Origin: Kaistia hirudinis
Lineage (GTDB): Bacteria > Pseudomonadota > Alphaproteobacteria > Rhizobiales > Kaistiaceae
Assembly (NCBI RefSeq): GCF_014196455.1
Contig: NZ_JACIDS010000003.1
Span: 620,001 to 684,000 of the forward strand
Length of the DNA stretch: 64,000 nucleotides
Direction of reading: 5' to 3'
The position numbers and the translations under genes are program-made. The notes beneath the pieces are model-generated. The model made no database searches and was not told where the DNA came from. It worked only from the letters and a program-made list of their open reading frames with translations. Positions 1-8,759 of this stretch are shown piece by piece. The first letter of the stretch is position 1; every line of letters begins with the position of its first letter.

Positions 1-747
1 GCCATTGGCACGGACGGGCAGCTCGCCGAACGTGTCCGGATCCTGCAGCGTCGTCTTCGCCTCGATCGAATAGGCGTAGTACTCGTTCTTGGTCTTGCCG
101 GGCGCCGAGAGGAAGTTGGAGCCCTGGATGGCCGCCAGCACCTCGGTCGCGGTGACCTTGCGGGCCGCCATGGCGGTCGGGTCGAGCCAGACGCGCATGG
201 CGAATTCCTGAGCGCCCAGCACCTCGGCATTGGCAACGCCGTTGACGGTGGCGAAACGCGGCTGGATCACGCGGATCAGGTAGTCCGTGAGCTGCTGCGT
301 GTTCATCGTCTTCGAGCGCGCCGCCAGATACATGAGCGCGAAGGTGAAGCCCGTGCCCTTCTGGATGACGGGGTCCTTGGCCTCGGTCGGAAGGTCGCCG
401 CGGACCTGCTGCACCTTGGCAATGACCTCGGTCAGCGCCTTGTCGGGATCGGTGTTGAGGCGCATGTAGACCGAGACGGTCGACAGGCCGAGTGCCGACT
501 TCGACGTCACATAGTCGACGCCTTCGGCTGACGAGACCGACTTGGTGATGGTCGAGGTGATGAACCCCTGGATGACGTCCGCGCTCGCGCCCGGATACGC
601 CGTGGTGATCGTGATCACCGTCTCGTCGACCTTCGGATACTGCCGGATCGACATGTTGAGGATGCCCTGCGCGCCGAGCAGCAGGATCAGGAGGCTGACG
701 ACGGTCGTGAGGACCGGTCGGCGAATGAAGATTTCCGAGAAATTCAT
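1..747 (-). CDS. RND efflux transporter permease, N-terminal part (runs off window start)
   Basis: Only the first 249 residues are present; the 3' end lies before base 1. The protein opens with the RND signature (MNFSEIFIRRPVLTTVVSLL), a first membrane helix, then a periplasmic porter segment with the usual IRQYPKVDE and TAYPGASAD motifs, as in MexF/AcrB-type inner-membrane proton antiporters that form a tripartite pump. Its ATG overlaps the stop of the upstream adaptor gene by 4 bases (ATGA), so the two are translationally coupled. The substrate is unknown. Family assignment is firm; no outer-membrane channel gene is visible here. Confidence 0.93.
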   Translation of the reverse strand, partial: MNFSEIFIRRPVLTTVVSLLILLLGAQGILNMSIRQYPKVDETVITITTAYPGASADVIQGFITSTITKSVSSAEGVDYVTSKSALGLSTVSVYMRLNTDPDKALTEVIAKVQQVRGDLPTEAKDPVIQKGTGFTFALMYLAARSKTMNTQQLTDYLIRVIQPRFATVNGVANAEVLGAQEFAMRVWLDPTAMAARKVTATEVLAAIQGSNFLSAPGKTKNEYYAYSIEAKTTLQDPDTFGELPVRANG

Positions 748-1940
748 GGCGTGACGGAGCCCGCCTTCTCAACCGCGCCCATCGGCGGGGTGCCCGAGGG
801 ATCGATCGCCACGGGGCTGCCGGGCGAAAGCTTGTTCTGGCCGGAGGTGACGATCATGTCGCCCGCCTTGACGCCGTCGAGCAGCTCGATCCAGCCATCC
901 GAGCGCCGGCCGGTCTTCACGAAGACCTGCTTGGCGACGAGGTCCGGAGCGGCGCCGGCTGCGGGAGCCGGGGCGGCGGCACCTTCGGCCGGCTTCTCGC
1001 CCTCCTTGGCGGCGGGTGGCGGCGGTGCCTTGTCGACGACATAGACATAGGTGCCATAGAGGCTGATCGTCACCGCCGTCTGCGGAACGGCGAGGATGTT
1101 CGGCTCGGCCGGCAGCTGCACGCGGACATGGATGAACTGACCCGGACGCAGCGTGCCGTCGGCATTGGCGACGCGCGCCTGCACGGTCACGAGGCGCGAG
1201 GCGGGGTCGATCTTGGGATCGATGCCGGTGATCTCGCCGGTGAAGTTCAGATTGTTCTCGTCGAGGCCGAACTTGGCCGGCTGGCCGATCTTGAGCGAGG
1301 CGAGGCGCTGCTCGGGCACGGTGAAGTTGACCTTCATCGTATCGAGATCCTGCAGCGTCGCGACGATCGTGCCAGGCTGGACGTACTGGCCGACATCGAT
1401 CTTCGGAATACCGATCGTGCCGGCGAAGGGCGCCTTGATCGCCTTCTGGTCGACGGTCGCCTCGATCTGCTGCAACTGGCCCTTGGCCTTGTCGAGATTG
1501 TTCTGGGCGTCCTGCAGCGACGCGATCGTGCCGACCTTGCGGTCGAGCAGCTGCTGCGCGCGGTCGAGCGCATCCTGGCCGACGGACACGGATGTCTTGG
1601 CGGAGAGCAGGCCGGCGCGGTCGACGGCGTCGTCGATTTGCACCAGGAGCTGGCCTTCCTTCACGCGGTCATTGGCCTTGAACAGGATCTGCTTGACGAT
1701 GCCGCCCGCCTGGACCGCAATGTCGACGCCCTGGAAAGCGGCGACCGTGCCGACGGCTTCGATGCCGGGCTCCCAGGTCGTCGGCTTCAGTTCCTCTGCC
1801 GAGATCGTGACGACCGGCTGCTTCATATTGGCGAAGAACTGCGCCGTCGCCTTGTCGAAGAAGACGTTCATGAAGATCAGCAGGCCGCAGAGGGCAGCCA
1901 CGAGGACGAGAAAGATCGTGGCGATTATGGTCCGCTTCAT
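744..1940 (-). CDS. RND efflux periplasmic adaptor subunit (membrane fusion protein)
   Basis: A 398-residue HlyD/AcrA-family adaptor linking an inner-membrane RND pump to an outer-membrane channel. It has an N-terminal membrane anchor (residues about 5-27), a lipoyl-like half motif with VDIAVQAGGIV near residue 75, an alpha-hairpin rich in Ala, Gln and Lys (about 110-165), the second lipoyl half (KAPFAGTIGIPKIDVGQYV), a beta-barrel and a membrane-proximal domain. A Pro/Ala-rich insert (about residues 310-345) is longer than usual. It is the first gene of the pump operon and overlaps the permease by 4 bases. A divergent tetR gene 185 bases away probably represses it through the palindrome at 2042-2059. 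Confidence 0.93.
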   Translation of the reverse strand: MKRTIIATIFLVLVAALCGLLIFMNVFFDKATAQFFANMKQPVVTISAEELKPTTWEPGIEAVGTVAAFQGVDIAVQAGGIVKQILFKANDRVKEGQLLVQIDDAVDRAGLLSAKTSVSVGQDALDRAQQLLDRKVGTIASLQDAQNNLDKAKGQLQQIEATVDQKAIKAPFAGTIGIPKIDVGQYVQPGTIVATLQDLDTMKVNFTVPEQRLASLKIGQPAKFGLDENNLNFTGEITGIDPKIDPASRLVTVQARVANADGTLRPGQFIHVRVQLPAEPNILAVPQTAVTISLYGTYVYVVDKAPPPPAAKEGEKPAEGAAAPAPAAGAAPDLVAKQVFVKTGRRSDGWIELLDGVKAGDMIVTSGQNKLSPGSPVAIDPSGTPPMGAVEKAGSVTP

Positions 1941-2041
1941 GGGGGCAGTTCCGTTCTGGCACTCCGACCGCCGGAGGGCGCTTTCGCTGGCTCGGACGCA
2001 AGGGAGGGCACGGCGTCCTTGATCGAGCAGCGGGAATTAGT

Positions 2042-2059
2042 GTACCGTCCGGACGGTAC
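2042..2059. promoter_or_regulatory. 18-bp perfect palindrome, probable TetR operator
   Basis: GTACCGTCCGGACGGTAC is a perfect 18-bp inverted repeat in the 185-bp gap between the divergent efflux operon and the tetR gene. Size, symmetry and position fit a TetR-family operator controlling both promoters. Binding itself is inferred. Confidence 0.7.
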
Positions 2060-2125
2060 TGTCAATGTGCTGCGTTGCAGCGTTCCGAAATTGGTCGGGC
2101 TTGATGACCAAACGGCAACGGTAGG

Positions 2126-2740
2126 ATGCACGAAATCACGAGCGAGAAGCGCACGGCCTCCCGAGGCAAGGGAGAGCGGAAGAACGCGCGCCAGCGCATC
2201 CTCGATGCGGCGCTCGCCGTGGCCCACGACGTGGGGCCGGCCCATCTGTCCCTCGACGCCGTCGCCGAGCGGGCCGGCATCTCCAAGGGCGGCCTGCTCT
2301 ATCATTTCCCGACCAAGCAGGCGCTGCTGCAGGCGATCGTTGAAAGCCATCTCGCGGCAATCGAGACGGCGGCCGGCATCTCGGCCGAGGCGCCGCCGCA
2401 GGACGGCAACGCGATCGCGATCGGCCTCCTTCGCTCCTATTGCACTGCATCGCCGCGCAAGGCCGGAGGCGCCCAAGGGTTTCTCGCCGCCATCGCCGAG
2501 ACGCCGAGCCTGCTCGACCCGATCCGGGCCCACAATGTGCGCATCGTCGATTGCCTGCGCAAGGCGCCCGAGGCGGACCTCGCCTTGATTTCCTTCCTGG
2601 TCGTGGAAGGCATGCGCAGCCTCGAACTGTTCGACTCGAACCCGCTCAGCCGCGGCGAATGCGAGTCGATCCTGATGCGGCTCAAGGATCGGCTCGAAGC
2701 CAATGGTCTGGAGCGTGCCGCCGGAACGATTCCGTCCTAG
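2126..2740 (+). CDS. TetR/AcrR family transcriptional regulator
   Basis: A 204-residue protein with an N-terminal helix-turn-helix domain: RQRILDAALAVAHDVG (about residues 23-38) followed by LSLDAVAERAGISKGGLLYHFPTKQALL (about 42-69), the standard TetR DNA-contact block. The C-terminal ligand-binding domain matches the TetR_C type often seen with efflux pumps. It is divergent from the RND adaptor gene, so it is probably the local repressor, released by a pump substrate. The start at 2126 is preceded by a weak GGTAGG. The first 20 residues are a basic tail outside the core fold. Confidence 0.9.
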   Translation: MHEITSEKRTASRGKGERKNARQRILDAALAVAHDVGPAHLSLDAVAERAGISKGGLLYHFPTKQALLQAIVESHLAAIETAAGISAEAPPQDGNAIAIGLLRSYCTASPRKAGGAQGFLAAIAETPSLLDPIRAHNVRIVDCLRKAPEADLALISFLVVEGMRSLELFDSNPLSRGECESILMRLKDRLEANGLERAAGTIPS

Positions 2741-2775
2741 ATCTGGCGGGCCGTTTCGCGAAACGCTGCATGGCG

Positions 2776-3279
2776 CTAGCCCTGATCGGCCAGCCGGATC
2801 GCGAGCTCCGTTTCCCATTTCGACGGGTCCGGTTCGGCCTTCGGGTCGGTGTGATAGATCTCGAAACGCCCGCCGAAGACATCGCTCGTTCCTTCGACAT
2901 GCTGATCGAAAAGCAGGCCGCGCTGCCTGGCAAAGCCGATCATGACGGTGTTGACGTCGTAGAGGTCGTCATAGGGGCCGAAATAGGTGACGCTCGCATA
3001 GCGCCCGCCGGGGATGGTGCCGGCGACGAGCACCTCGTCCGGCGCGATGGGCTCCGCCACGGCCACGCCGAAGTCGATCTCCAGATCGGCATCCATGTCG
3101 ATCGCCAGATAGCGGAAGAACAGCGGTCCGGCCGGCGTGATGCCGCGCTCGCCGAGCCGGCGAAAGAGGGCCTCGATGCGGCCGGGCGCGATCTCGTCGA
3201 TGGTCTTCATGGTCACGAGCGCGCGGATCGCCGCATAGGGCTGCGCCGGGCGGTCGATATATTTCGGCAGGGTCAGCAA
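2776..3279 (-). CDS. GyrI-like / AraC effector-binding domain protein (TTG start)
   Basis: A 167-residue stand-alone GyrI-like domain, the small-molecule-binding fold found in AraC/MerR effector domains and gyrase inhibitors. Residues such as PYAAIRALVTM near the start, GPLFFRYLAIDMDADLEID in the middle and ASVTYFGPYDDLYD later are typical. The ligand is unknown. The start is a TTG at 3279: a good GGGAGG lies five bases upstream, and no ATG or GTG is better placed. The gene is convergent with tetR, only 35 bases from its stop. An AT-rich palindrome sits upstream at 3336-3345. Confidence 0.82.
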   Translation of the reverse strand: MLTLPKYIDRPAQPYAAIRALVTMKTIDEIAPGRIEALFRRLGERGITPAGPLFFRYLAIDMDADLEIDFGVAVAEPIAPDEVLVAGTIPGGRYASVTYFGPYDDLYDVNTVMIGFARQRGLLFDQHVEGTSDVFGGRFEIYHTDPKAEPDPSKWETELAIRLADQG

Positions 3280-3330
3280 GTGTTCCTCCCAGGAAGCGGT
3301 CGTCGGCGCGGGGCCGACATTGATTTAGCT

Positions 3331-3357
3331 GATCGGTTAATTAACGATCAGGTTAAT
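3331..3357. promoter_or_regulatory. AT-rich palindrome upstream of the GyrI-like gene
   Basis: In this otherwise GC-rich region, GTTAATTAAC (3336-3345) is a perfect palindrome flanked by two GATC-GGTTAAT-like copies (3331-3341 and 3346-3357). It lies 50-80 bases upstream of the TTG start at 3279. It could be a promoter element or an operator; no specific regulator is implied. Confidence 0.35.
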
Positions 3358-3395
3358 CATGGGCCGGCGCTTGTCAAGCGGTTGAAGGCCGCGGC

Positions 3396-4313
3396 TCAGG
3401 CGTCGTCGAGCGTGCTGGTGACGTGGGTCGGGCCGCGGCGGCTCTCGCGATAGAGCAGGTAGAGGCCGCTCGCGACGATGATCGCGGTTCCGGCCAGCGT
3501 GCGCGGCGAAGGCGTATCGCCGAAGACCAGATAGCCGAGGATGATCATCCAGATGATCTGCGTATACATGAACGGCGCCAGCACCGGCGCCGGTGCGAGC
3601 TTGTGCGCCGCGATCACGCACCAATGGCCGAAAAGCCCGCAGAAACCGGTCATGAACAGGCAGAAGACGACGATCATGTTCGGCGGCGCGACGGTGACCG
3701 GTACGGCCACCGGCGCCAGAGCGATCGCCGGGACGACGGCCGAGAGCAGCAGCATGGAGGCGCTGGTCTCCGTTCCCGACAGGAGGCGCGTCAGGAGGAT
3801 ATAGAATGCGTAGGAAACCGTTCCCGTGAGCGAAAGCAGCACGGCCGGTTTCACATCGCCGAAGCCCGGCATGGTGATGACGAGAACGCCGACGAAGCCG
3901 ACGGCGATCGACGCCCAGCGATGCGGTCCCGCCCATTCGCCGAGCACCGGCCCCGCCAGCGCCGCGATCAGGAAGGGGCCGGAGAAGCCGATCGATACGG
4001 TCTGGTCGAGCTGCAGGCTTTGCAGCGCCCAGAAATTGAAGATCGTCGAGCCGACCAGGCAGAAGCTGCGCACCACCTGGAGGAAGAGGCGATTGGTCCG
4101 GTACGGCGCCCAGTCACGCCACGGCCGCAAGATGGCGAGGGCCAGGGCGACATGGACGAGGAAGCGGACCCAGGCGACTTCGAGAGCCGGCAGATAGCGC
4201 CCCGCATATTTCGCCGACGCATCGAGGCAGGCGAAGGCCAGCATCGTGCAGCAGTAGATCGCGATGCCGCGCAGGCGATGCGCGGGGTTCGCGGCCAGAG
4301 GCGGGGGAGGCAT
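3396..4313 (-). CDS. EamA/DMT family transporter
   Basis: A 305-residue inner-membrane protein with about ten hydrophobic segments in two EamA repeats, the drug/metabolite transporter architecture used for export of amino acids and other metabolites. Typical features include CLDASAKYAGRYLPALEVAWVRFLV near the N-terminus and FALQTV-like turns replaced by WALQSLQLDQTVSI near residue 95. The second repeat includes FGLFGHWCVIAAHKLAPAPVLAPF-type spacing. The gene stands alone between a GyrI-like and a marR gene on the same strand. The substrate cannot be inferred. Confidence 0.88.
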   Translation of the reverse strand: MPPPPLAANPAHRLRGIAIYCCTMLAFACLDASAKYAGRYLPALEVAWVRFLVHVALALAILRPWRDWAPYRTNRLFLQVVRSFCLVGSTIFNFWALQSLQLDQTVSIGFSGPFLIAALAGPVLGEWAGPHRWASIAVGFVGVLVITMPGFGDVKPAVLLSLTGTVSYAFYILLTRLLSGTETSASMLLLSAVVPAIALAPVAVPVTVAPPNMIVVFCLFMTGFCGLFGHWCVIAAHKLAPAPVLAPFMYTQIIWMIILGYLVFGDTPSPRTLAGTAIIVASGLYLLYRESRRGPTHVTSTLDDA

Positions 4314-4398
4314 CGAAGCTCCGGGGAAGGGGCGGTCCGGCGCGCTGCGTCCGGCGGGGTATCATCGCCCGCCAGTCAACCAGATCGGCGGCGGCGCC

Positions 4399-4905
4399 TC
4401 AAGCGGCCGGCACCGCGGCAATCTCGACGTCCTCGGCCTCGGGCTCGTCCTCGGGCTGGTCGTCCGCGCTCTCATGCGAGGCGGTGAGGTTGCGCTCGAT
4501 CTGGCGGAGAAGCTTGCGCAGCCGCTTCACGTCCTTCTCGTCGATGCCGGCGAGCGCCTCTTTTTCCAGCCGCTTCCAGCCGCGATCGACATCGGCGATC
4601 GTATCGCGGCCCTGTTCGGTGAGGAAGACATGCGCCTGCCGGCCGTCGCCCTTGGAGGCGCGGCGCTCGACATAGCCCTGTGCCGCCAGCCGGCTCACCA
4701 TCTTGGTGACCGTGGGTGGCTGGACTGCCAGCGTCTGGGCCAGCTGGCTCATCGTCAGTCCGTCCTGCTCGGCCAGCGCCTTGAGGACGCTTTCCTGGCC
4801 CGGATGCAGTCCGATCCGGATCAGATGGCCGCCGGACCGGCCGCGCGCGGCGCGGGCCGTCTGGGCGAGGCGAAAGGTGATGGTTTTGCGATGGTTAAAC
4901 GCCAT
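4399..4905 (-). CDS. MarR family transcriptional regulator
   Basis: A 168-residue winged-helix regulator. The DNA-recognition segment reads GLTMSQLAQTLAVQPPTVTKMVSRLAAQGYVERR, followed by the wing RASKGDGRQAHVFLTEQG. The C-terminal 30 residues are an acidic, Ala/Pro-rich tail (SADDQPEDEPEAEDVE) not part of the fold. The ATG at 4905 has GGGAAGG just upstream; an alternative GTG at 4947 would add 14 residues but lacks a clear ribosome site. Its target may be the neighbouring EamA gene on the same strand, but nothing in the sequence proves this. Confidence 0.88.
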   Translation of the reverse strand: MAFNHRKTITFRLAQTARAARGRSGGHLIRIGLHPGQESVLKALAEQDGLTMSQLAQTLAVQPPTVTKMVSRLAAQGYVERRASKGDGRQAHVFLTEQGRDTIADVDRGWKRLEKEALAGIDEKDVKRLRKLLRQIERNLTASHESADDQPEDEPEAEDVEIAAVPAA

Positions 4906-5015
4906 GATGCCTTCCCATAACGGAAGATCGTGTCGGGTTGATGACACGGCAAAGGATCATAGCACCATGCAAGTTTCCCGCCGGATCCGACCTGATCCGC
5001 GCTCGTCGCGGCGCG

Positions 5016-6455
5016 TCAGCGCTGGAGCCGCAGGCCGATCGTCGCCGTGGTCGTCGGATAGTCGCCGCCCGGCGCGGCGCTCGCATAATATTCCTGCGCC
5101 AGCCGTCCCACGATCCAGGCCGTGCGGTTGAGCTTCCACGTCGCGCCGATGCCGGCTTCGTAAGTGATGTTCGAGAGGTCGGTGCCGATATAGTGCTGCC
5201 GCTGCCAGCCGATATCGCCTTCGATGGTGAAGTTCTCGCGGATGTAGCGCTGCGCCGACAAAGCAAGATCGTAGACCAGCGTGCTCGAGGCCGTCAGGTC
5301 GTCCGCCGGGTCGATGGAGGTCGATGCGACGAAATTGATCTGCGTCAGCGGCGAGGGCGACCAGACCAACGAGGCGTCGATCGTCGGCGCGTCGAAGGAC
5401 GGATAGGCCGCGTCGACATAATTCTCGCGATGCCAGCCGAGCGCGATCTCGCCCTTGAGCACCGGGTCGGCGGAATATTGCAGGCCGCCGCGGATCGTGA
5501 TGCCGTTACTATCGCGGCCGTAGCCGAAAGCGTCGATCGGCTGCGCGAAGGTGCGACCCGTCAGCTGCGTCTCGACGAACGGCGCGATGGCCGGTGTCGC
5601 CTGATAGCCGACGCGCACCGCGCCGCTGACGAGGGTGTTGTCGCGATAGGACTGGTCGATGACCTGCCCGGCGAGCGTCGCCGCCTCATAGCCGGTATAG
5701 GTCGCCGTGCCGCGCAACTCGACCAGCACGCGGCCGAACGAGCCGTCGAGCGTGGCGCCGCCGTCGAAGGTGTTCACGCCCGACGGGTTGTTCGCGTCAA
5801 TCGGATAGCCGAGGACGGTGATCGCGTCCTTTTGATAGTCGTAGTCCGCCTTCAGCCGCAGCGCCCAGTCATCCGGCAGGTCGATCCGGCCATTGGCTTC
5901 GACATACAGCGTCGGATCGGCCGCCACGCTCGTGTCGGTGTAATAATTGTAAGCGCCCTTGAGGCGGAAGCCGAGTTGGTGCTCGGACCAGTCCGACTGG
6001 AGGCTCACATCGGGCGCGACCGCCAGGACGCCGGAGGGCCCGCCTGTCGGCGAGCCGGCGGCATTGCTGGTGTAGCCCGTGCGGAACTCGATCGCCGGAC
6101 GCAGGATGAAGGCGCCGAGGCGGATGCCGAGCGGCTCATAGTCACTGCCGTCCGGGGCGCTGGACCGCTTGCGCTGCGCCGGGCCCTCCGCCGCCTCGTC
6201 TGTGATGGGTGCCTGCGGCGCGGCGCGCTGCGGCTTCCCGTCCTCGCTCTCGGTTGGGGCGGTGCCGACACTCGTTCCGGGCCCCGAATCGATGGCAACC
6301 GGCGCGCCGGGATCTGTGCCGCGCAATTGCGAGAAATCGTCCTGCGTATCGAACCAGATCGGCGGCGCCTCAGCCTCCTGCGCCCGGGCAGCCGACCCCG
6401 TGCCGAGCGCGACGAGGAGCGCGGCTAGGGCGTGGAGCCGGAGCAGGGGGCGCAT
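5016..6455 (-). CDS. Outer-membrane beta-barrel protein, BBP2 type
   Basis: A 479-residue secreted protein with a signal peptide (MRPLLRLHALAALLVALG...ARAQ), a 100-residue Pro/Ser-rich linker, then about 360 residues of alternating aromatic/polar strands ending in LRLQR, as in BBP2_2 (putative beta-barrel porin 2) proteins common in Rhizobiales. Repeated motifs such as FRTGYTSNAAG, LRLKADYDYQ and FTIEGDIGWQRQHY support a barrel. The start was placed at 6455 because it begins the signal peptide. The protein may be a porin or an export channel; the ligand is unknown. Confidence 0.8.
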   Translation of the reverse strand: MRPLLRLHALAALLVALGTGSAARAQEAEAPPIWFDTQDDFSQLRGTDPGAPVAIDSGPGTSVGTAPTESEDGKPQRAAPQAPITDEAAEGPAQRKRSSAPDGSDYEPLGIRLGAFILRPAIEFRTGYTSNAAGSPTGGPSGVLAVAPDVSLQSDWSEHQLGFRLKGAYNYYTDTSVAADPTLYVEANGRIDLPDDWALRLKADYDYQKDAITVLGYPIDANNPSGVNTFDGGATLDGSFGRVLVELRGTATYTGYEAATLAGQVIDQSYRDNTLVSGAVRVGYQATPAIAPFVETQLTGRTFAQPIDAFGYGRDSNGITIRGGLQYSADPVLKGEIALGWHRENYVDAAYPSFDAPTIDASLVWSPSPLTQINFVASTSIDPADDLTASSTLVYDLALSAQRYIRENFTIEGDIGWQRQHYIGTDLSNITYEAGIGATWKLNRTAWIVGRLAQEYYASAAPGGDYPTTTATIGLRLQR

Positions 6456-6637
6456 TGCGCGTTCCGTCTTCCGTTGGCGAGGCGACCCGGCAGGCGGGAC
6501 CATTTGGTTGCCGAATCGTAAACACAGATGGTTAAGAGAACCTTCCCGCGCCCCGGCCCCGGCCGTCGTCGCATTTCCTGCGCCACGTCACGGCCATCGT
6601 GTTAAAAGCCGGCGGTGGAAACCAAGTGGAGCCGGAC

Positions 6638-7636
6638 ATGAAGAGTTCGGTGCGGCCCTTCCCGGCCGACGACATCGACGCCATCGAATCGGGCCGGCGG
6701 ACGCTGGCCAGCGAACGCGCGGGCCTGGACGTCCTGTCCGAGGCGCTCTCGGGCGAACTCGGGCGCAGCTTCGTCGCCGTGGTCGACATGATCCGCACGA
6801 CGCGTGGCCGCGTCATCGTCACCGGCGTCGGCAAGAGCGGGCATGTCGGCGTCAAGATCGCCGCGACGCTGGCCTCGACCGGAACGCCAGCCTTCTTCGT
6901 CCATGCCGCCGAGGCGAGCCATGGCGACCTCGGCATGGTGACGCGCGACGACGTGATCCTCGCCATTTCCTGGTCGGGCGAGACGGGCGAACTCAAGGCC
7001 GTCGTCGAATATGCCGGCCGCTTCCGCATTCCCTTCGTGGCCATGACGTCGATCCCCACGAGCTCGCTCGCCCGCCAGGCGAACCATGTGCTGCTGATGC
7101 CGCGCGCTGAAGAGGCCTGCCCGCATGGCCTGGCGCCGACGACTTCGGCCGTCATGCAACTGGCGCTCGGCGACGCGCTGGCGATCGCGCTGCTCGAATC
7201 GCGCGGTTTCTCGGCCCAGGATTTCCGCCTGTTTCATCCCGGCGGCAGCCTCGGCGCCAGCCTCCATTTCGTCCGTGAGGTCATGCATCAGGGCGATGCG
7301 ATGCCGCTGATCGCGCTCGGCGAGGCGATGGACCGCGCCTTGGCCGTGATGACGGAGAAGTCCCTCGGCTGCGTCGGCGTCCTGGATGGCGACGGCCGCA
7401 TTGTCGGCATCATCACCGATGGCGACCTCCGCCGTCACTTCGGCCCGGATCTTCTCGGGAGGCCGGTCGAGGCGGTGATGACGCGCAATCCCAAGACCAT
7501 CCCGCCGGACATGCTGGTCGGCTCGGCGATCGAGCTCCTCAACCGCACCGCGATCACGGCCTTCTTCGTGGTCGAGGACGGGCGGCCGGTCGGCATCCTG
7601 CACGTCCACGACCTGCTGCGCCTCGGCGTCGCCTGA
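6638..7636 (+). CDS. kdsD: Arabinose-5-phosphate isomerase (KpsF/GutQ family)
   Basis: A 332-residue sugar isomerase that interconverts D-ribulose 5-phosphate and D-arabinose 5-phosphate, the first step toward the KDO of lipopolysaccharide. It has an N-terminal SIS domain (VIVTGVGKSGHVGVKIAATL, then HAAEASHGDLG and ISWSGETGE), followed by two CBS domains (SLGCVGVLDGDGRIVGIITDGDLRR; TAFFVVEDGRPVGILHVHDLL). Length and order match KdsD. The ATG at 6638 is preceded by GTGGAG; a GTG at 6599 would add 13 residues. The gene is not next to other KDO genes here, so it stands as a single-gene unit. Confidence 0.93.
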   Translation: MKSSVRPFPADDIDAIESGRRTLASERAGLDVLSEALSGELGRSFVAVVDMIRTTRGRVIVTGVGKSGHVGVKIAATLASTGTPAFFVHAAEASHGDLGMVTRDDVILAISWSGETGELKAVVEYAGRFRIPFVAMTSIPTSSLARQANHVLLMPRAEEACPHGLAPTTSAVMQLALGDALAIALLESRGFSAQDFRLFHPGGSLGASLHFVREVMHQGDAMPLIALGEAMDRALAVMTEKSLGCVGVLDGDGRIVGIITDGDLRRHFGPDLLGRPVEAVMTRNPKTIPPDMLVGSAIELLNRTAITAFFVVEDGRPVGILHVHDLLRLGVA

Positions 7637-7695
7637 CGCGCAGGCCGTTCAGCCATTCCGCGAGGCCTCGAACGGGCCTGGCGATCGGTCCCGGG

Positions 7696-8145
7696 TCAGT
7701 CCTGGGGCGGCTTGACGGTCAGGAGCGTGCCATCATGGCCGGTGACCTGGACCAGGGTCCCGGCCGGCTGGTCGGGCCCGGCGACGCCCCATGTGAAATC
7801 ATCGACACGAATGCGCCCGACGCCGTTGATGATCGGCTCGGACAGGGGATAGACATGGCCGCGGAGGCGGCGGGAGCGGTCGTTGAGGCGCAGCGGGTCG
7901 CCGCGGATCTCACGCAGGACGAGAATGCGGCGCGCCACATAGACCAGGACCAGGGCAAGAAAGGCATAGACCGCGAACTGCGCCTGCAGCGGCAGCGGGA
8001 GCACGAGAGCGATCAGCCCCACGAACACCGCCGCGACGCCCAGCCATCCGACCACGCCGTCCGCGAGGATCAGGCCGAGGAGCACGAGGGCGATACCGAC
8101 GATGATCCAGTGCCAACCGTCCCAGCTCCAGACCACATCCCACAT
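7696..8145 (-). CDS. NfeD-like membrane protein
   Basis: A 149-residue short NfeD-like protein with two or three hydrophobic helices (about residues 10-75: IIVGIALVLLGLILADG and FVGLIALVLPLPLQ) and a C-terminal OB-fold domain (LRGHVYPLSEPIINGVGRIRVDDFTWGVAG ... GTLVQVTGHDGTLLTVKP). Such proteins usually partner stomatin/SPFH proteins in membrane organisation, but no SPFH gene is adjacent here. The ATG at 8145 has AGGGG ten bases upstream; in-frame upstream sequence does not look coding. Confidence 0.85.
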   Translation of the reverse strand: MWDVVWSWDGWHWIIVGIALVLLGLILADGVVGWLGVAAVFVGLIALVLPLPLQAQFAVYAFLALVLVYVARRILVLREIRGDPLRLNDRSRRLRGHVYPLSEPIINGVGRIRVDDFTWGVAGPDQPAGTLVQVTGHDGTLLTVKPPQD

Positions 8146-8759
8146 CAAGACCGTACCCCTGCATCCGCGCGCAATCTCGCGGGAACGAACCGACCACGCG
8201 CCGATGCGACATCTGCGCTGCCATCGCGACGGATCACCGCCCCATCGGAGATCGCCGGCCCCGGCCTCCGCCACCCGCACCGGGCAGACCGGGACATGGC
8301 GATGCTGGACATCAACTCGGCCCAGCCTGCTGCGTTCCGGCCGATCCGATTGCGCCGCCGAGGATCGAGGCTTCGAAGCCGCGCTTCGTCTAGCACCAGC
8401 GCCACCGGCGTTCCACTGATTCCGGCCGGGCGCGCCGCTCTATTCTGCATACCGAAGGGCAGGGGGGCGCGCTCACGGCCCGAAGCGTTCTCGTCCCGTC
8501 GGGCGACGATCAGATACAATGTCCCGGCGTTCAGCTGGCAAGGTCGCTTGATCGAATAGTTCGTGGAGGCTTCCGGTGCCAATGGAACGGAGCGCTCATC
8601 CCTTGCAAGGATCGTCATCGCCAGCCTGTCAGTCGGAATAGACAGGGCCGGTGCACCGAATTCATCCCGATAATCTCAAGCACTCCAGCAAGAAGCTTGG
8701 AAGGATTAAGCGTCTCGCTGAAGAGTTGCAACCGCAATTTGAGCCGGGAGGGCGGTGCC
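8146..8759. other. 614-bp stretch without a convincing gene
   Basis: Open frames exist on both strands (for example minus 8145-8618), but their translations are Arg/Ala/Pro-rich, have no recognisable domain and overlap the NfeD start region. They look like GC-rich shadows. No tRNA, terminator or clear repeat was seen. It may hold the nfeD promoter and the 3' region of hemH. Confidence 0.4.

Noticed and set aside
1128-2588. Long plus-strand reading frame of 486 codons opposite the adaptor gene
   Set aside because: It is the complement of the adaptor gene and has Arg/Leu/Asp-rich translation without any domain; typical of GC-rich antisense frames.
8145-8618. 157-codon minus-strand frame upstream of nfeD
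   Set aside because: It overlaps the nfeD start, lacks a ribosome site and has low-complexity composition; no domain recognised.
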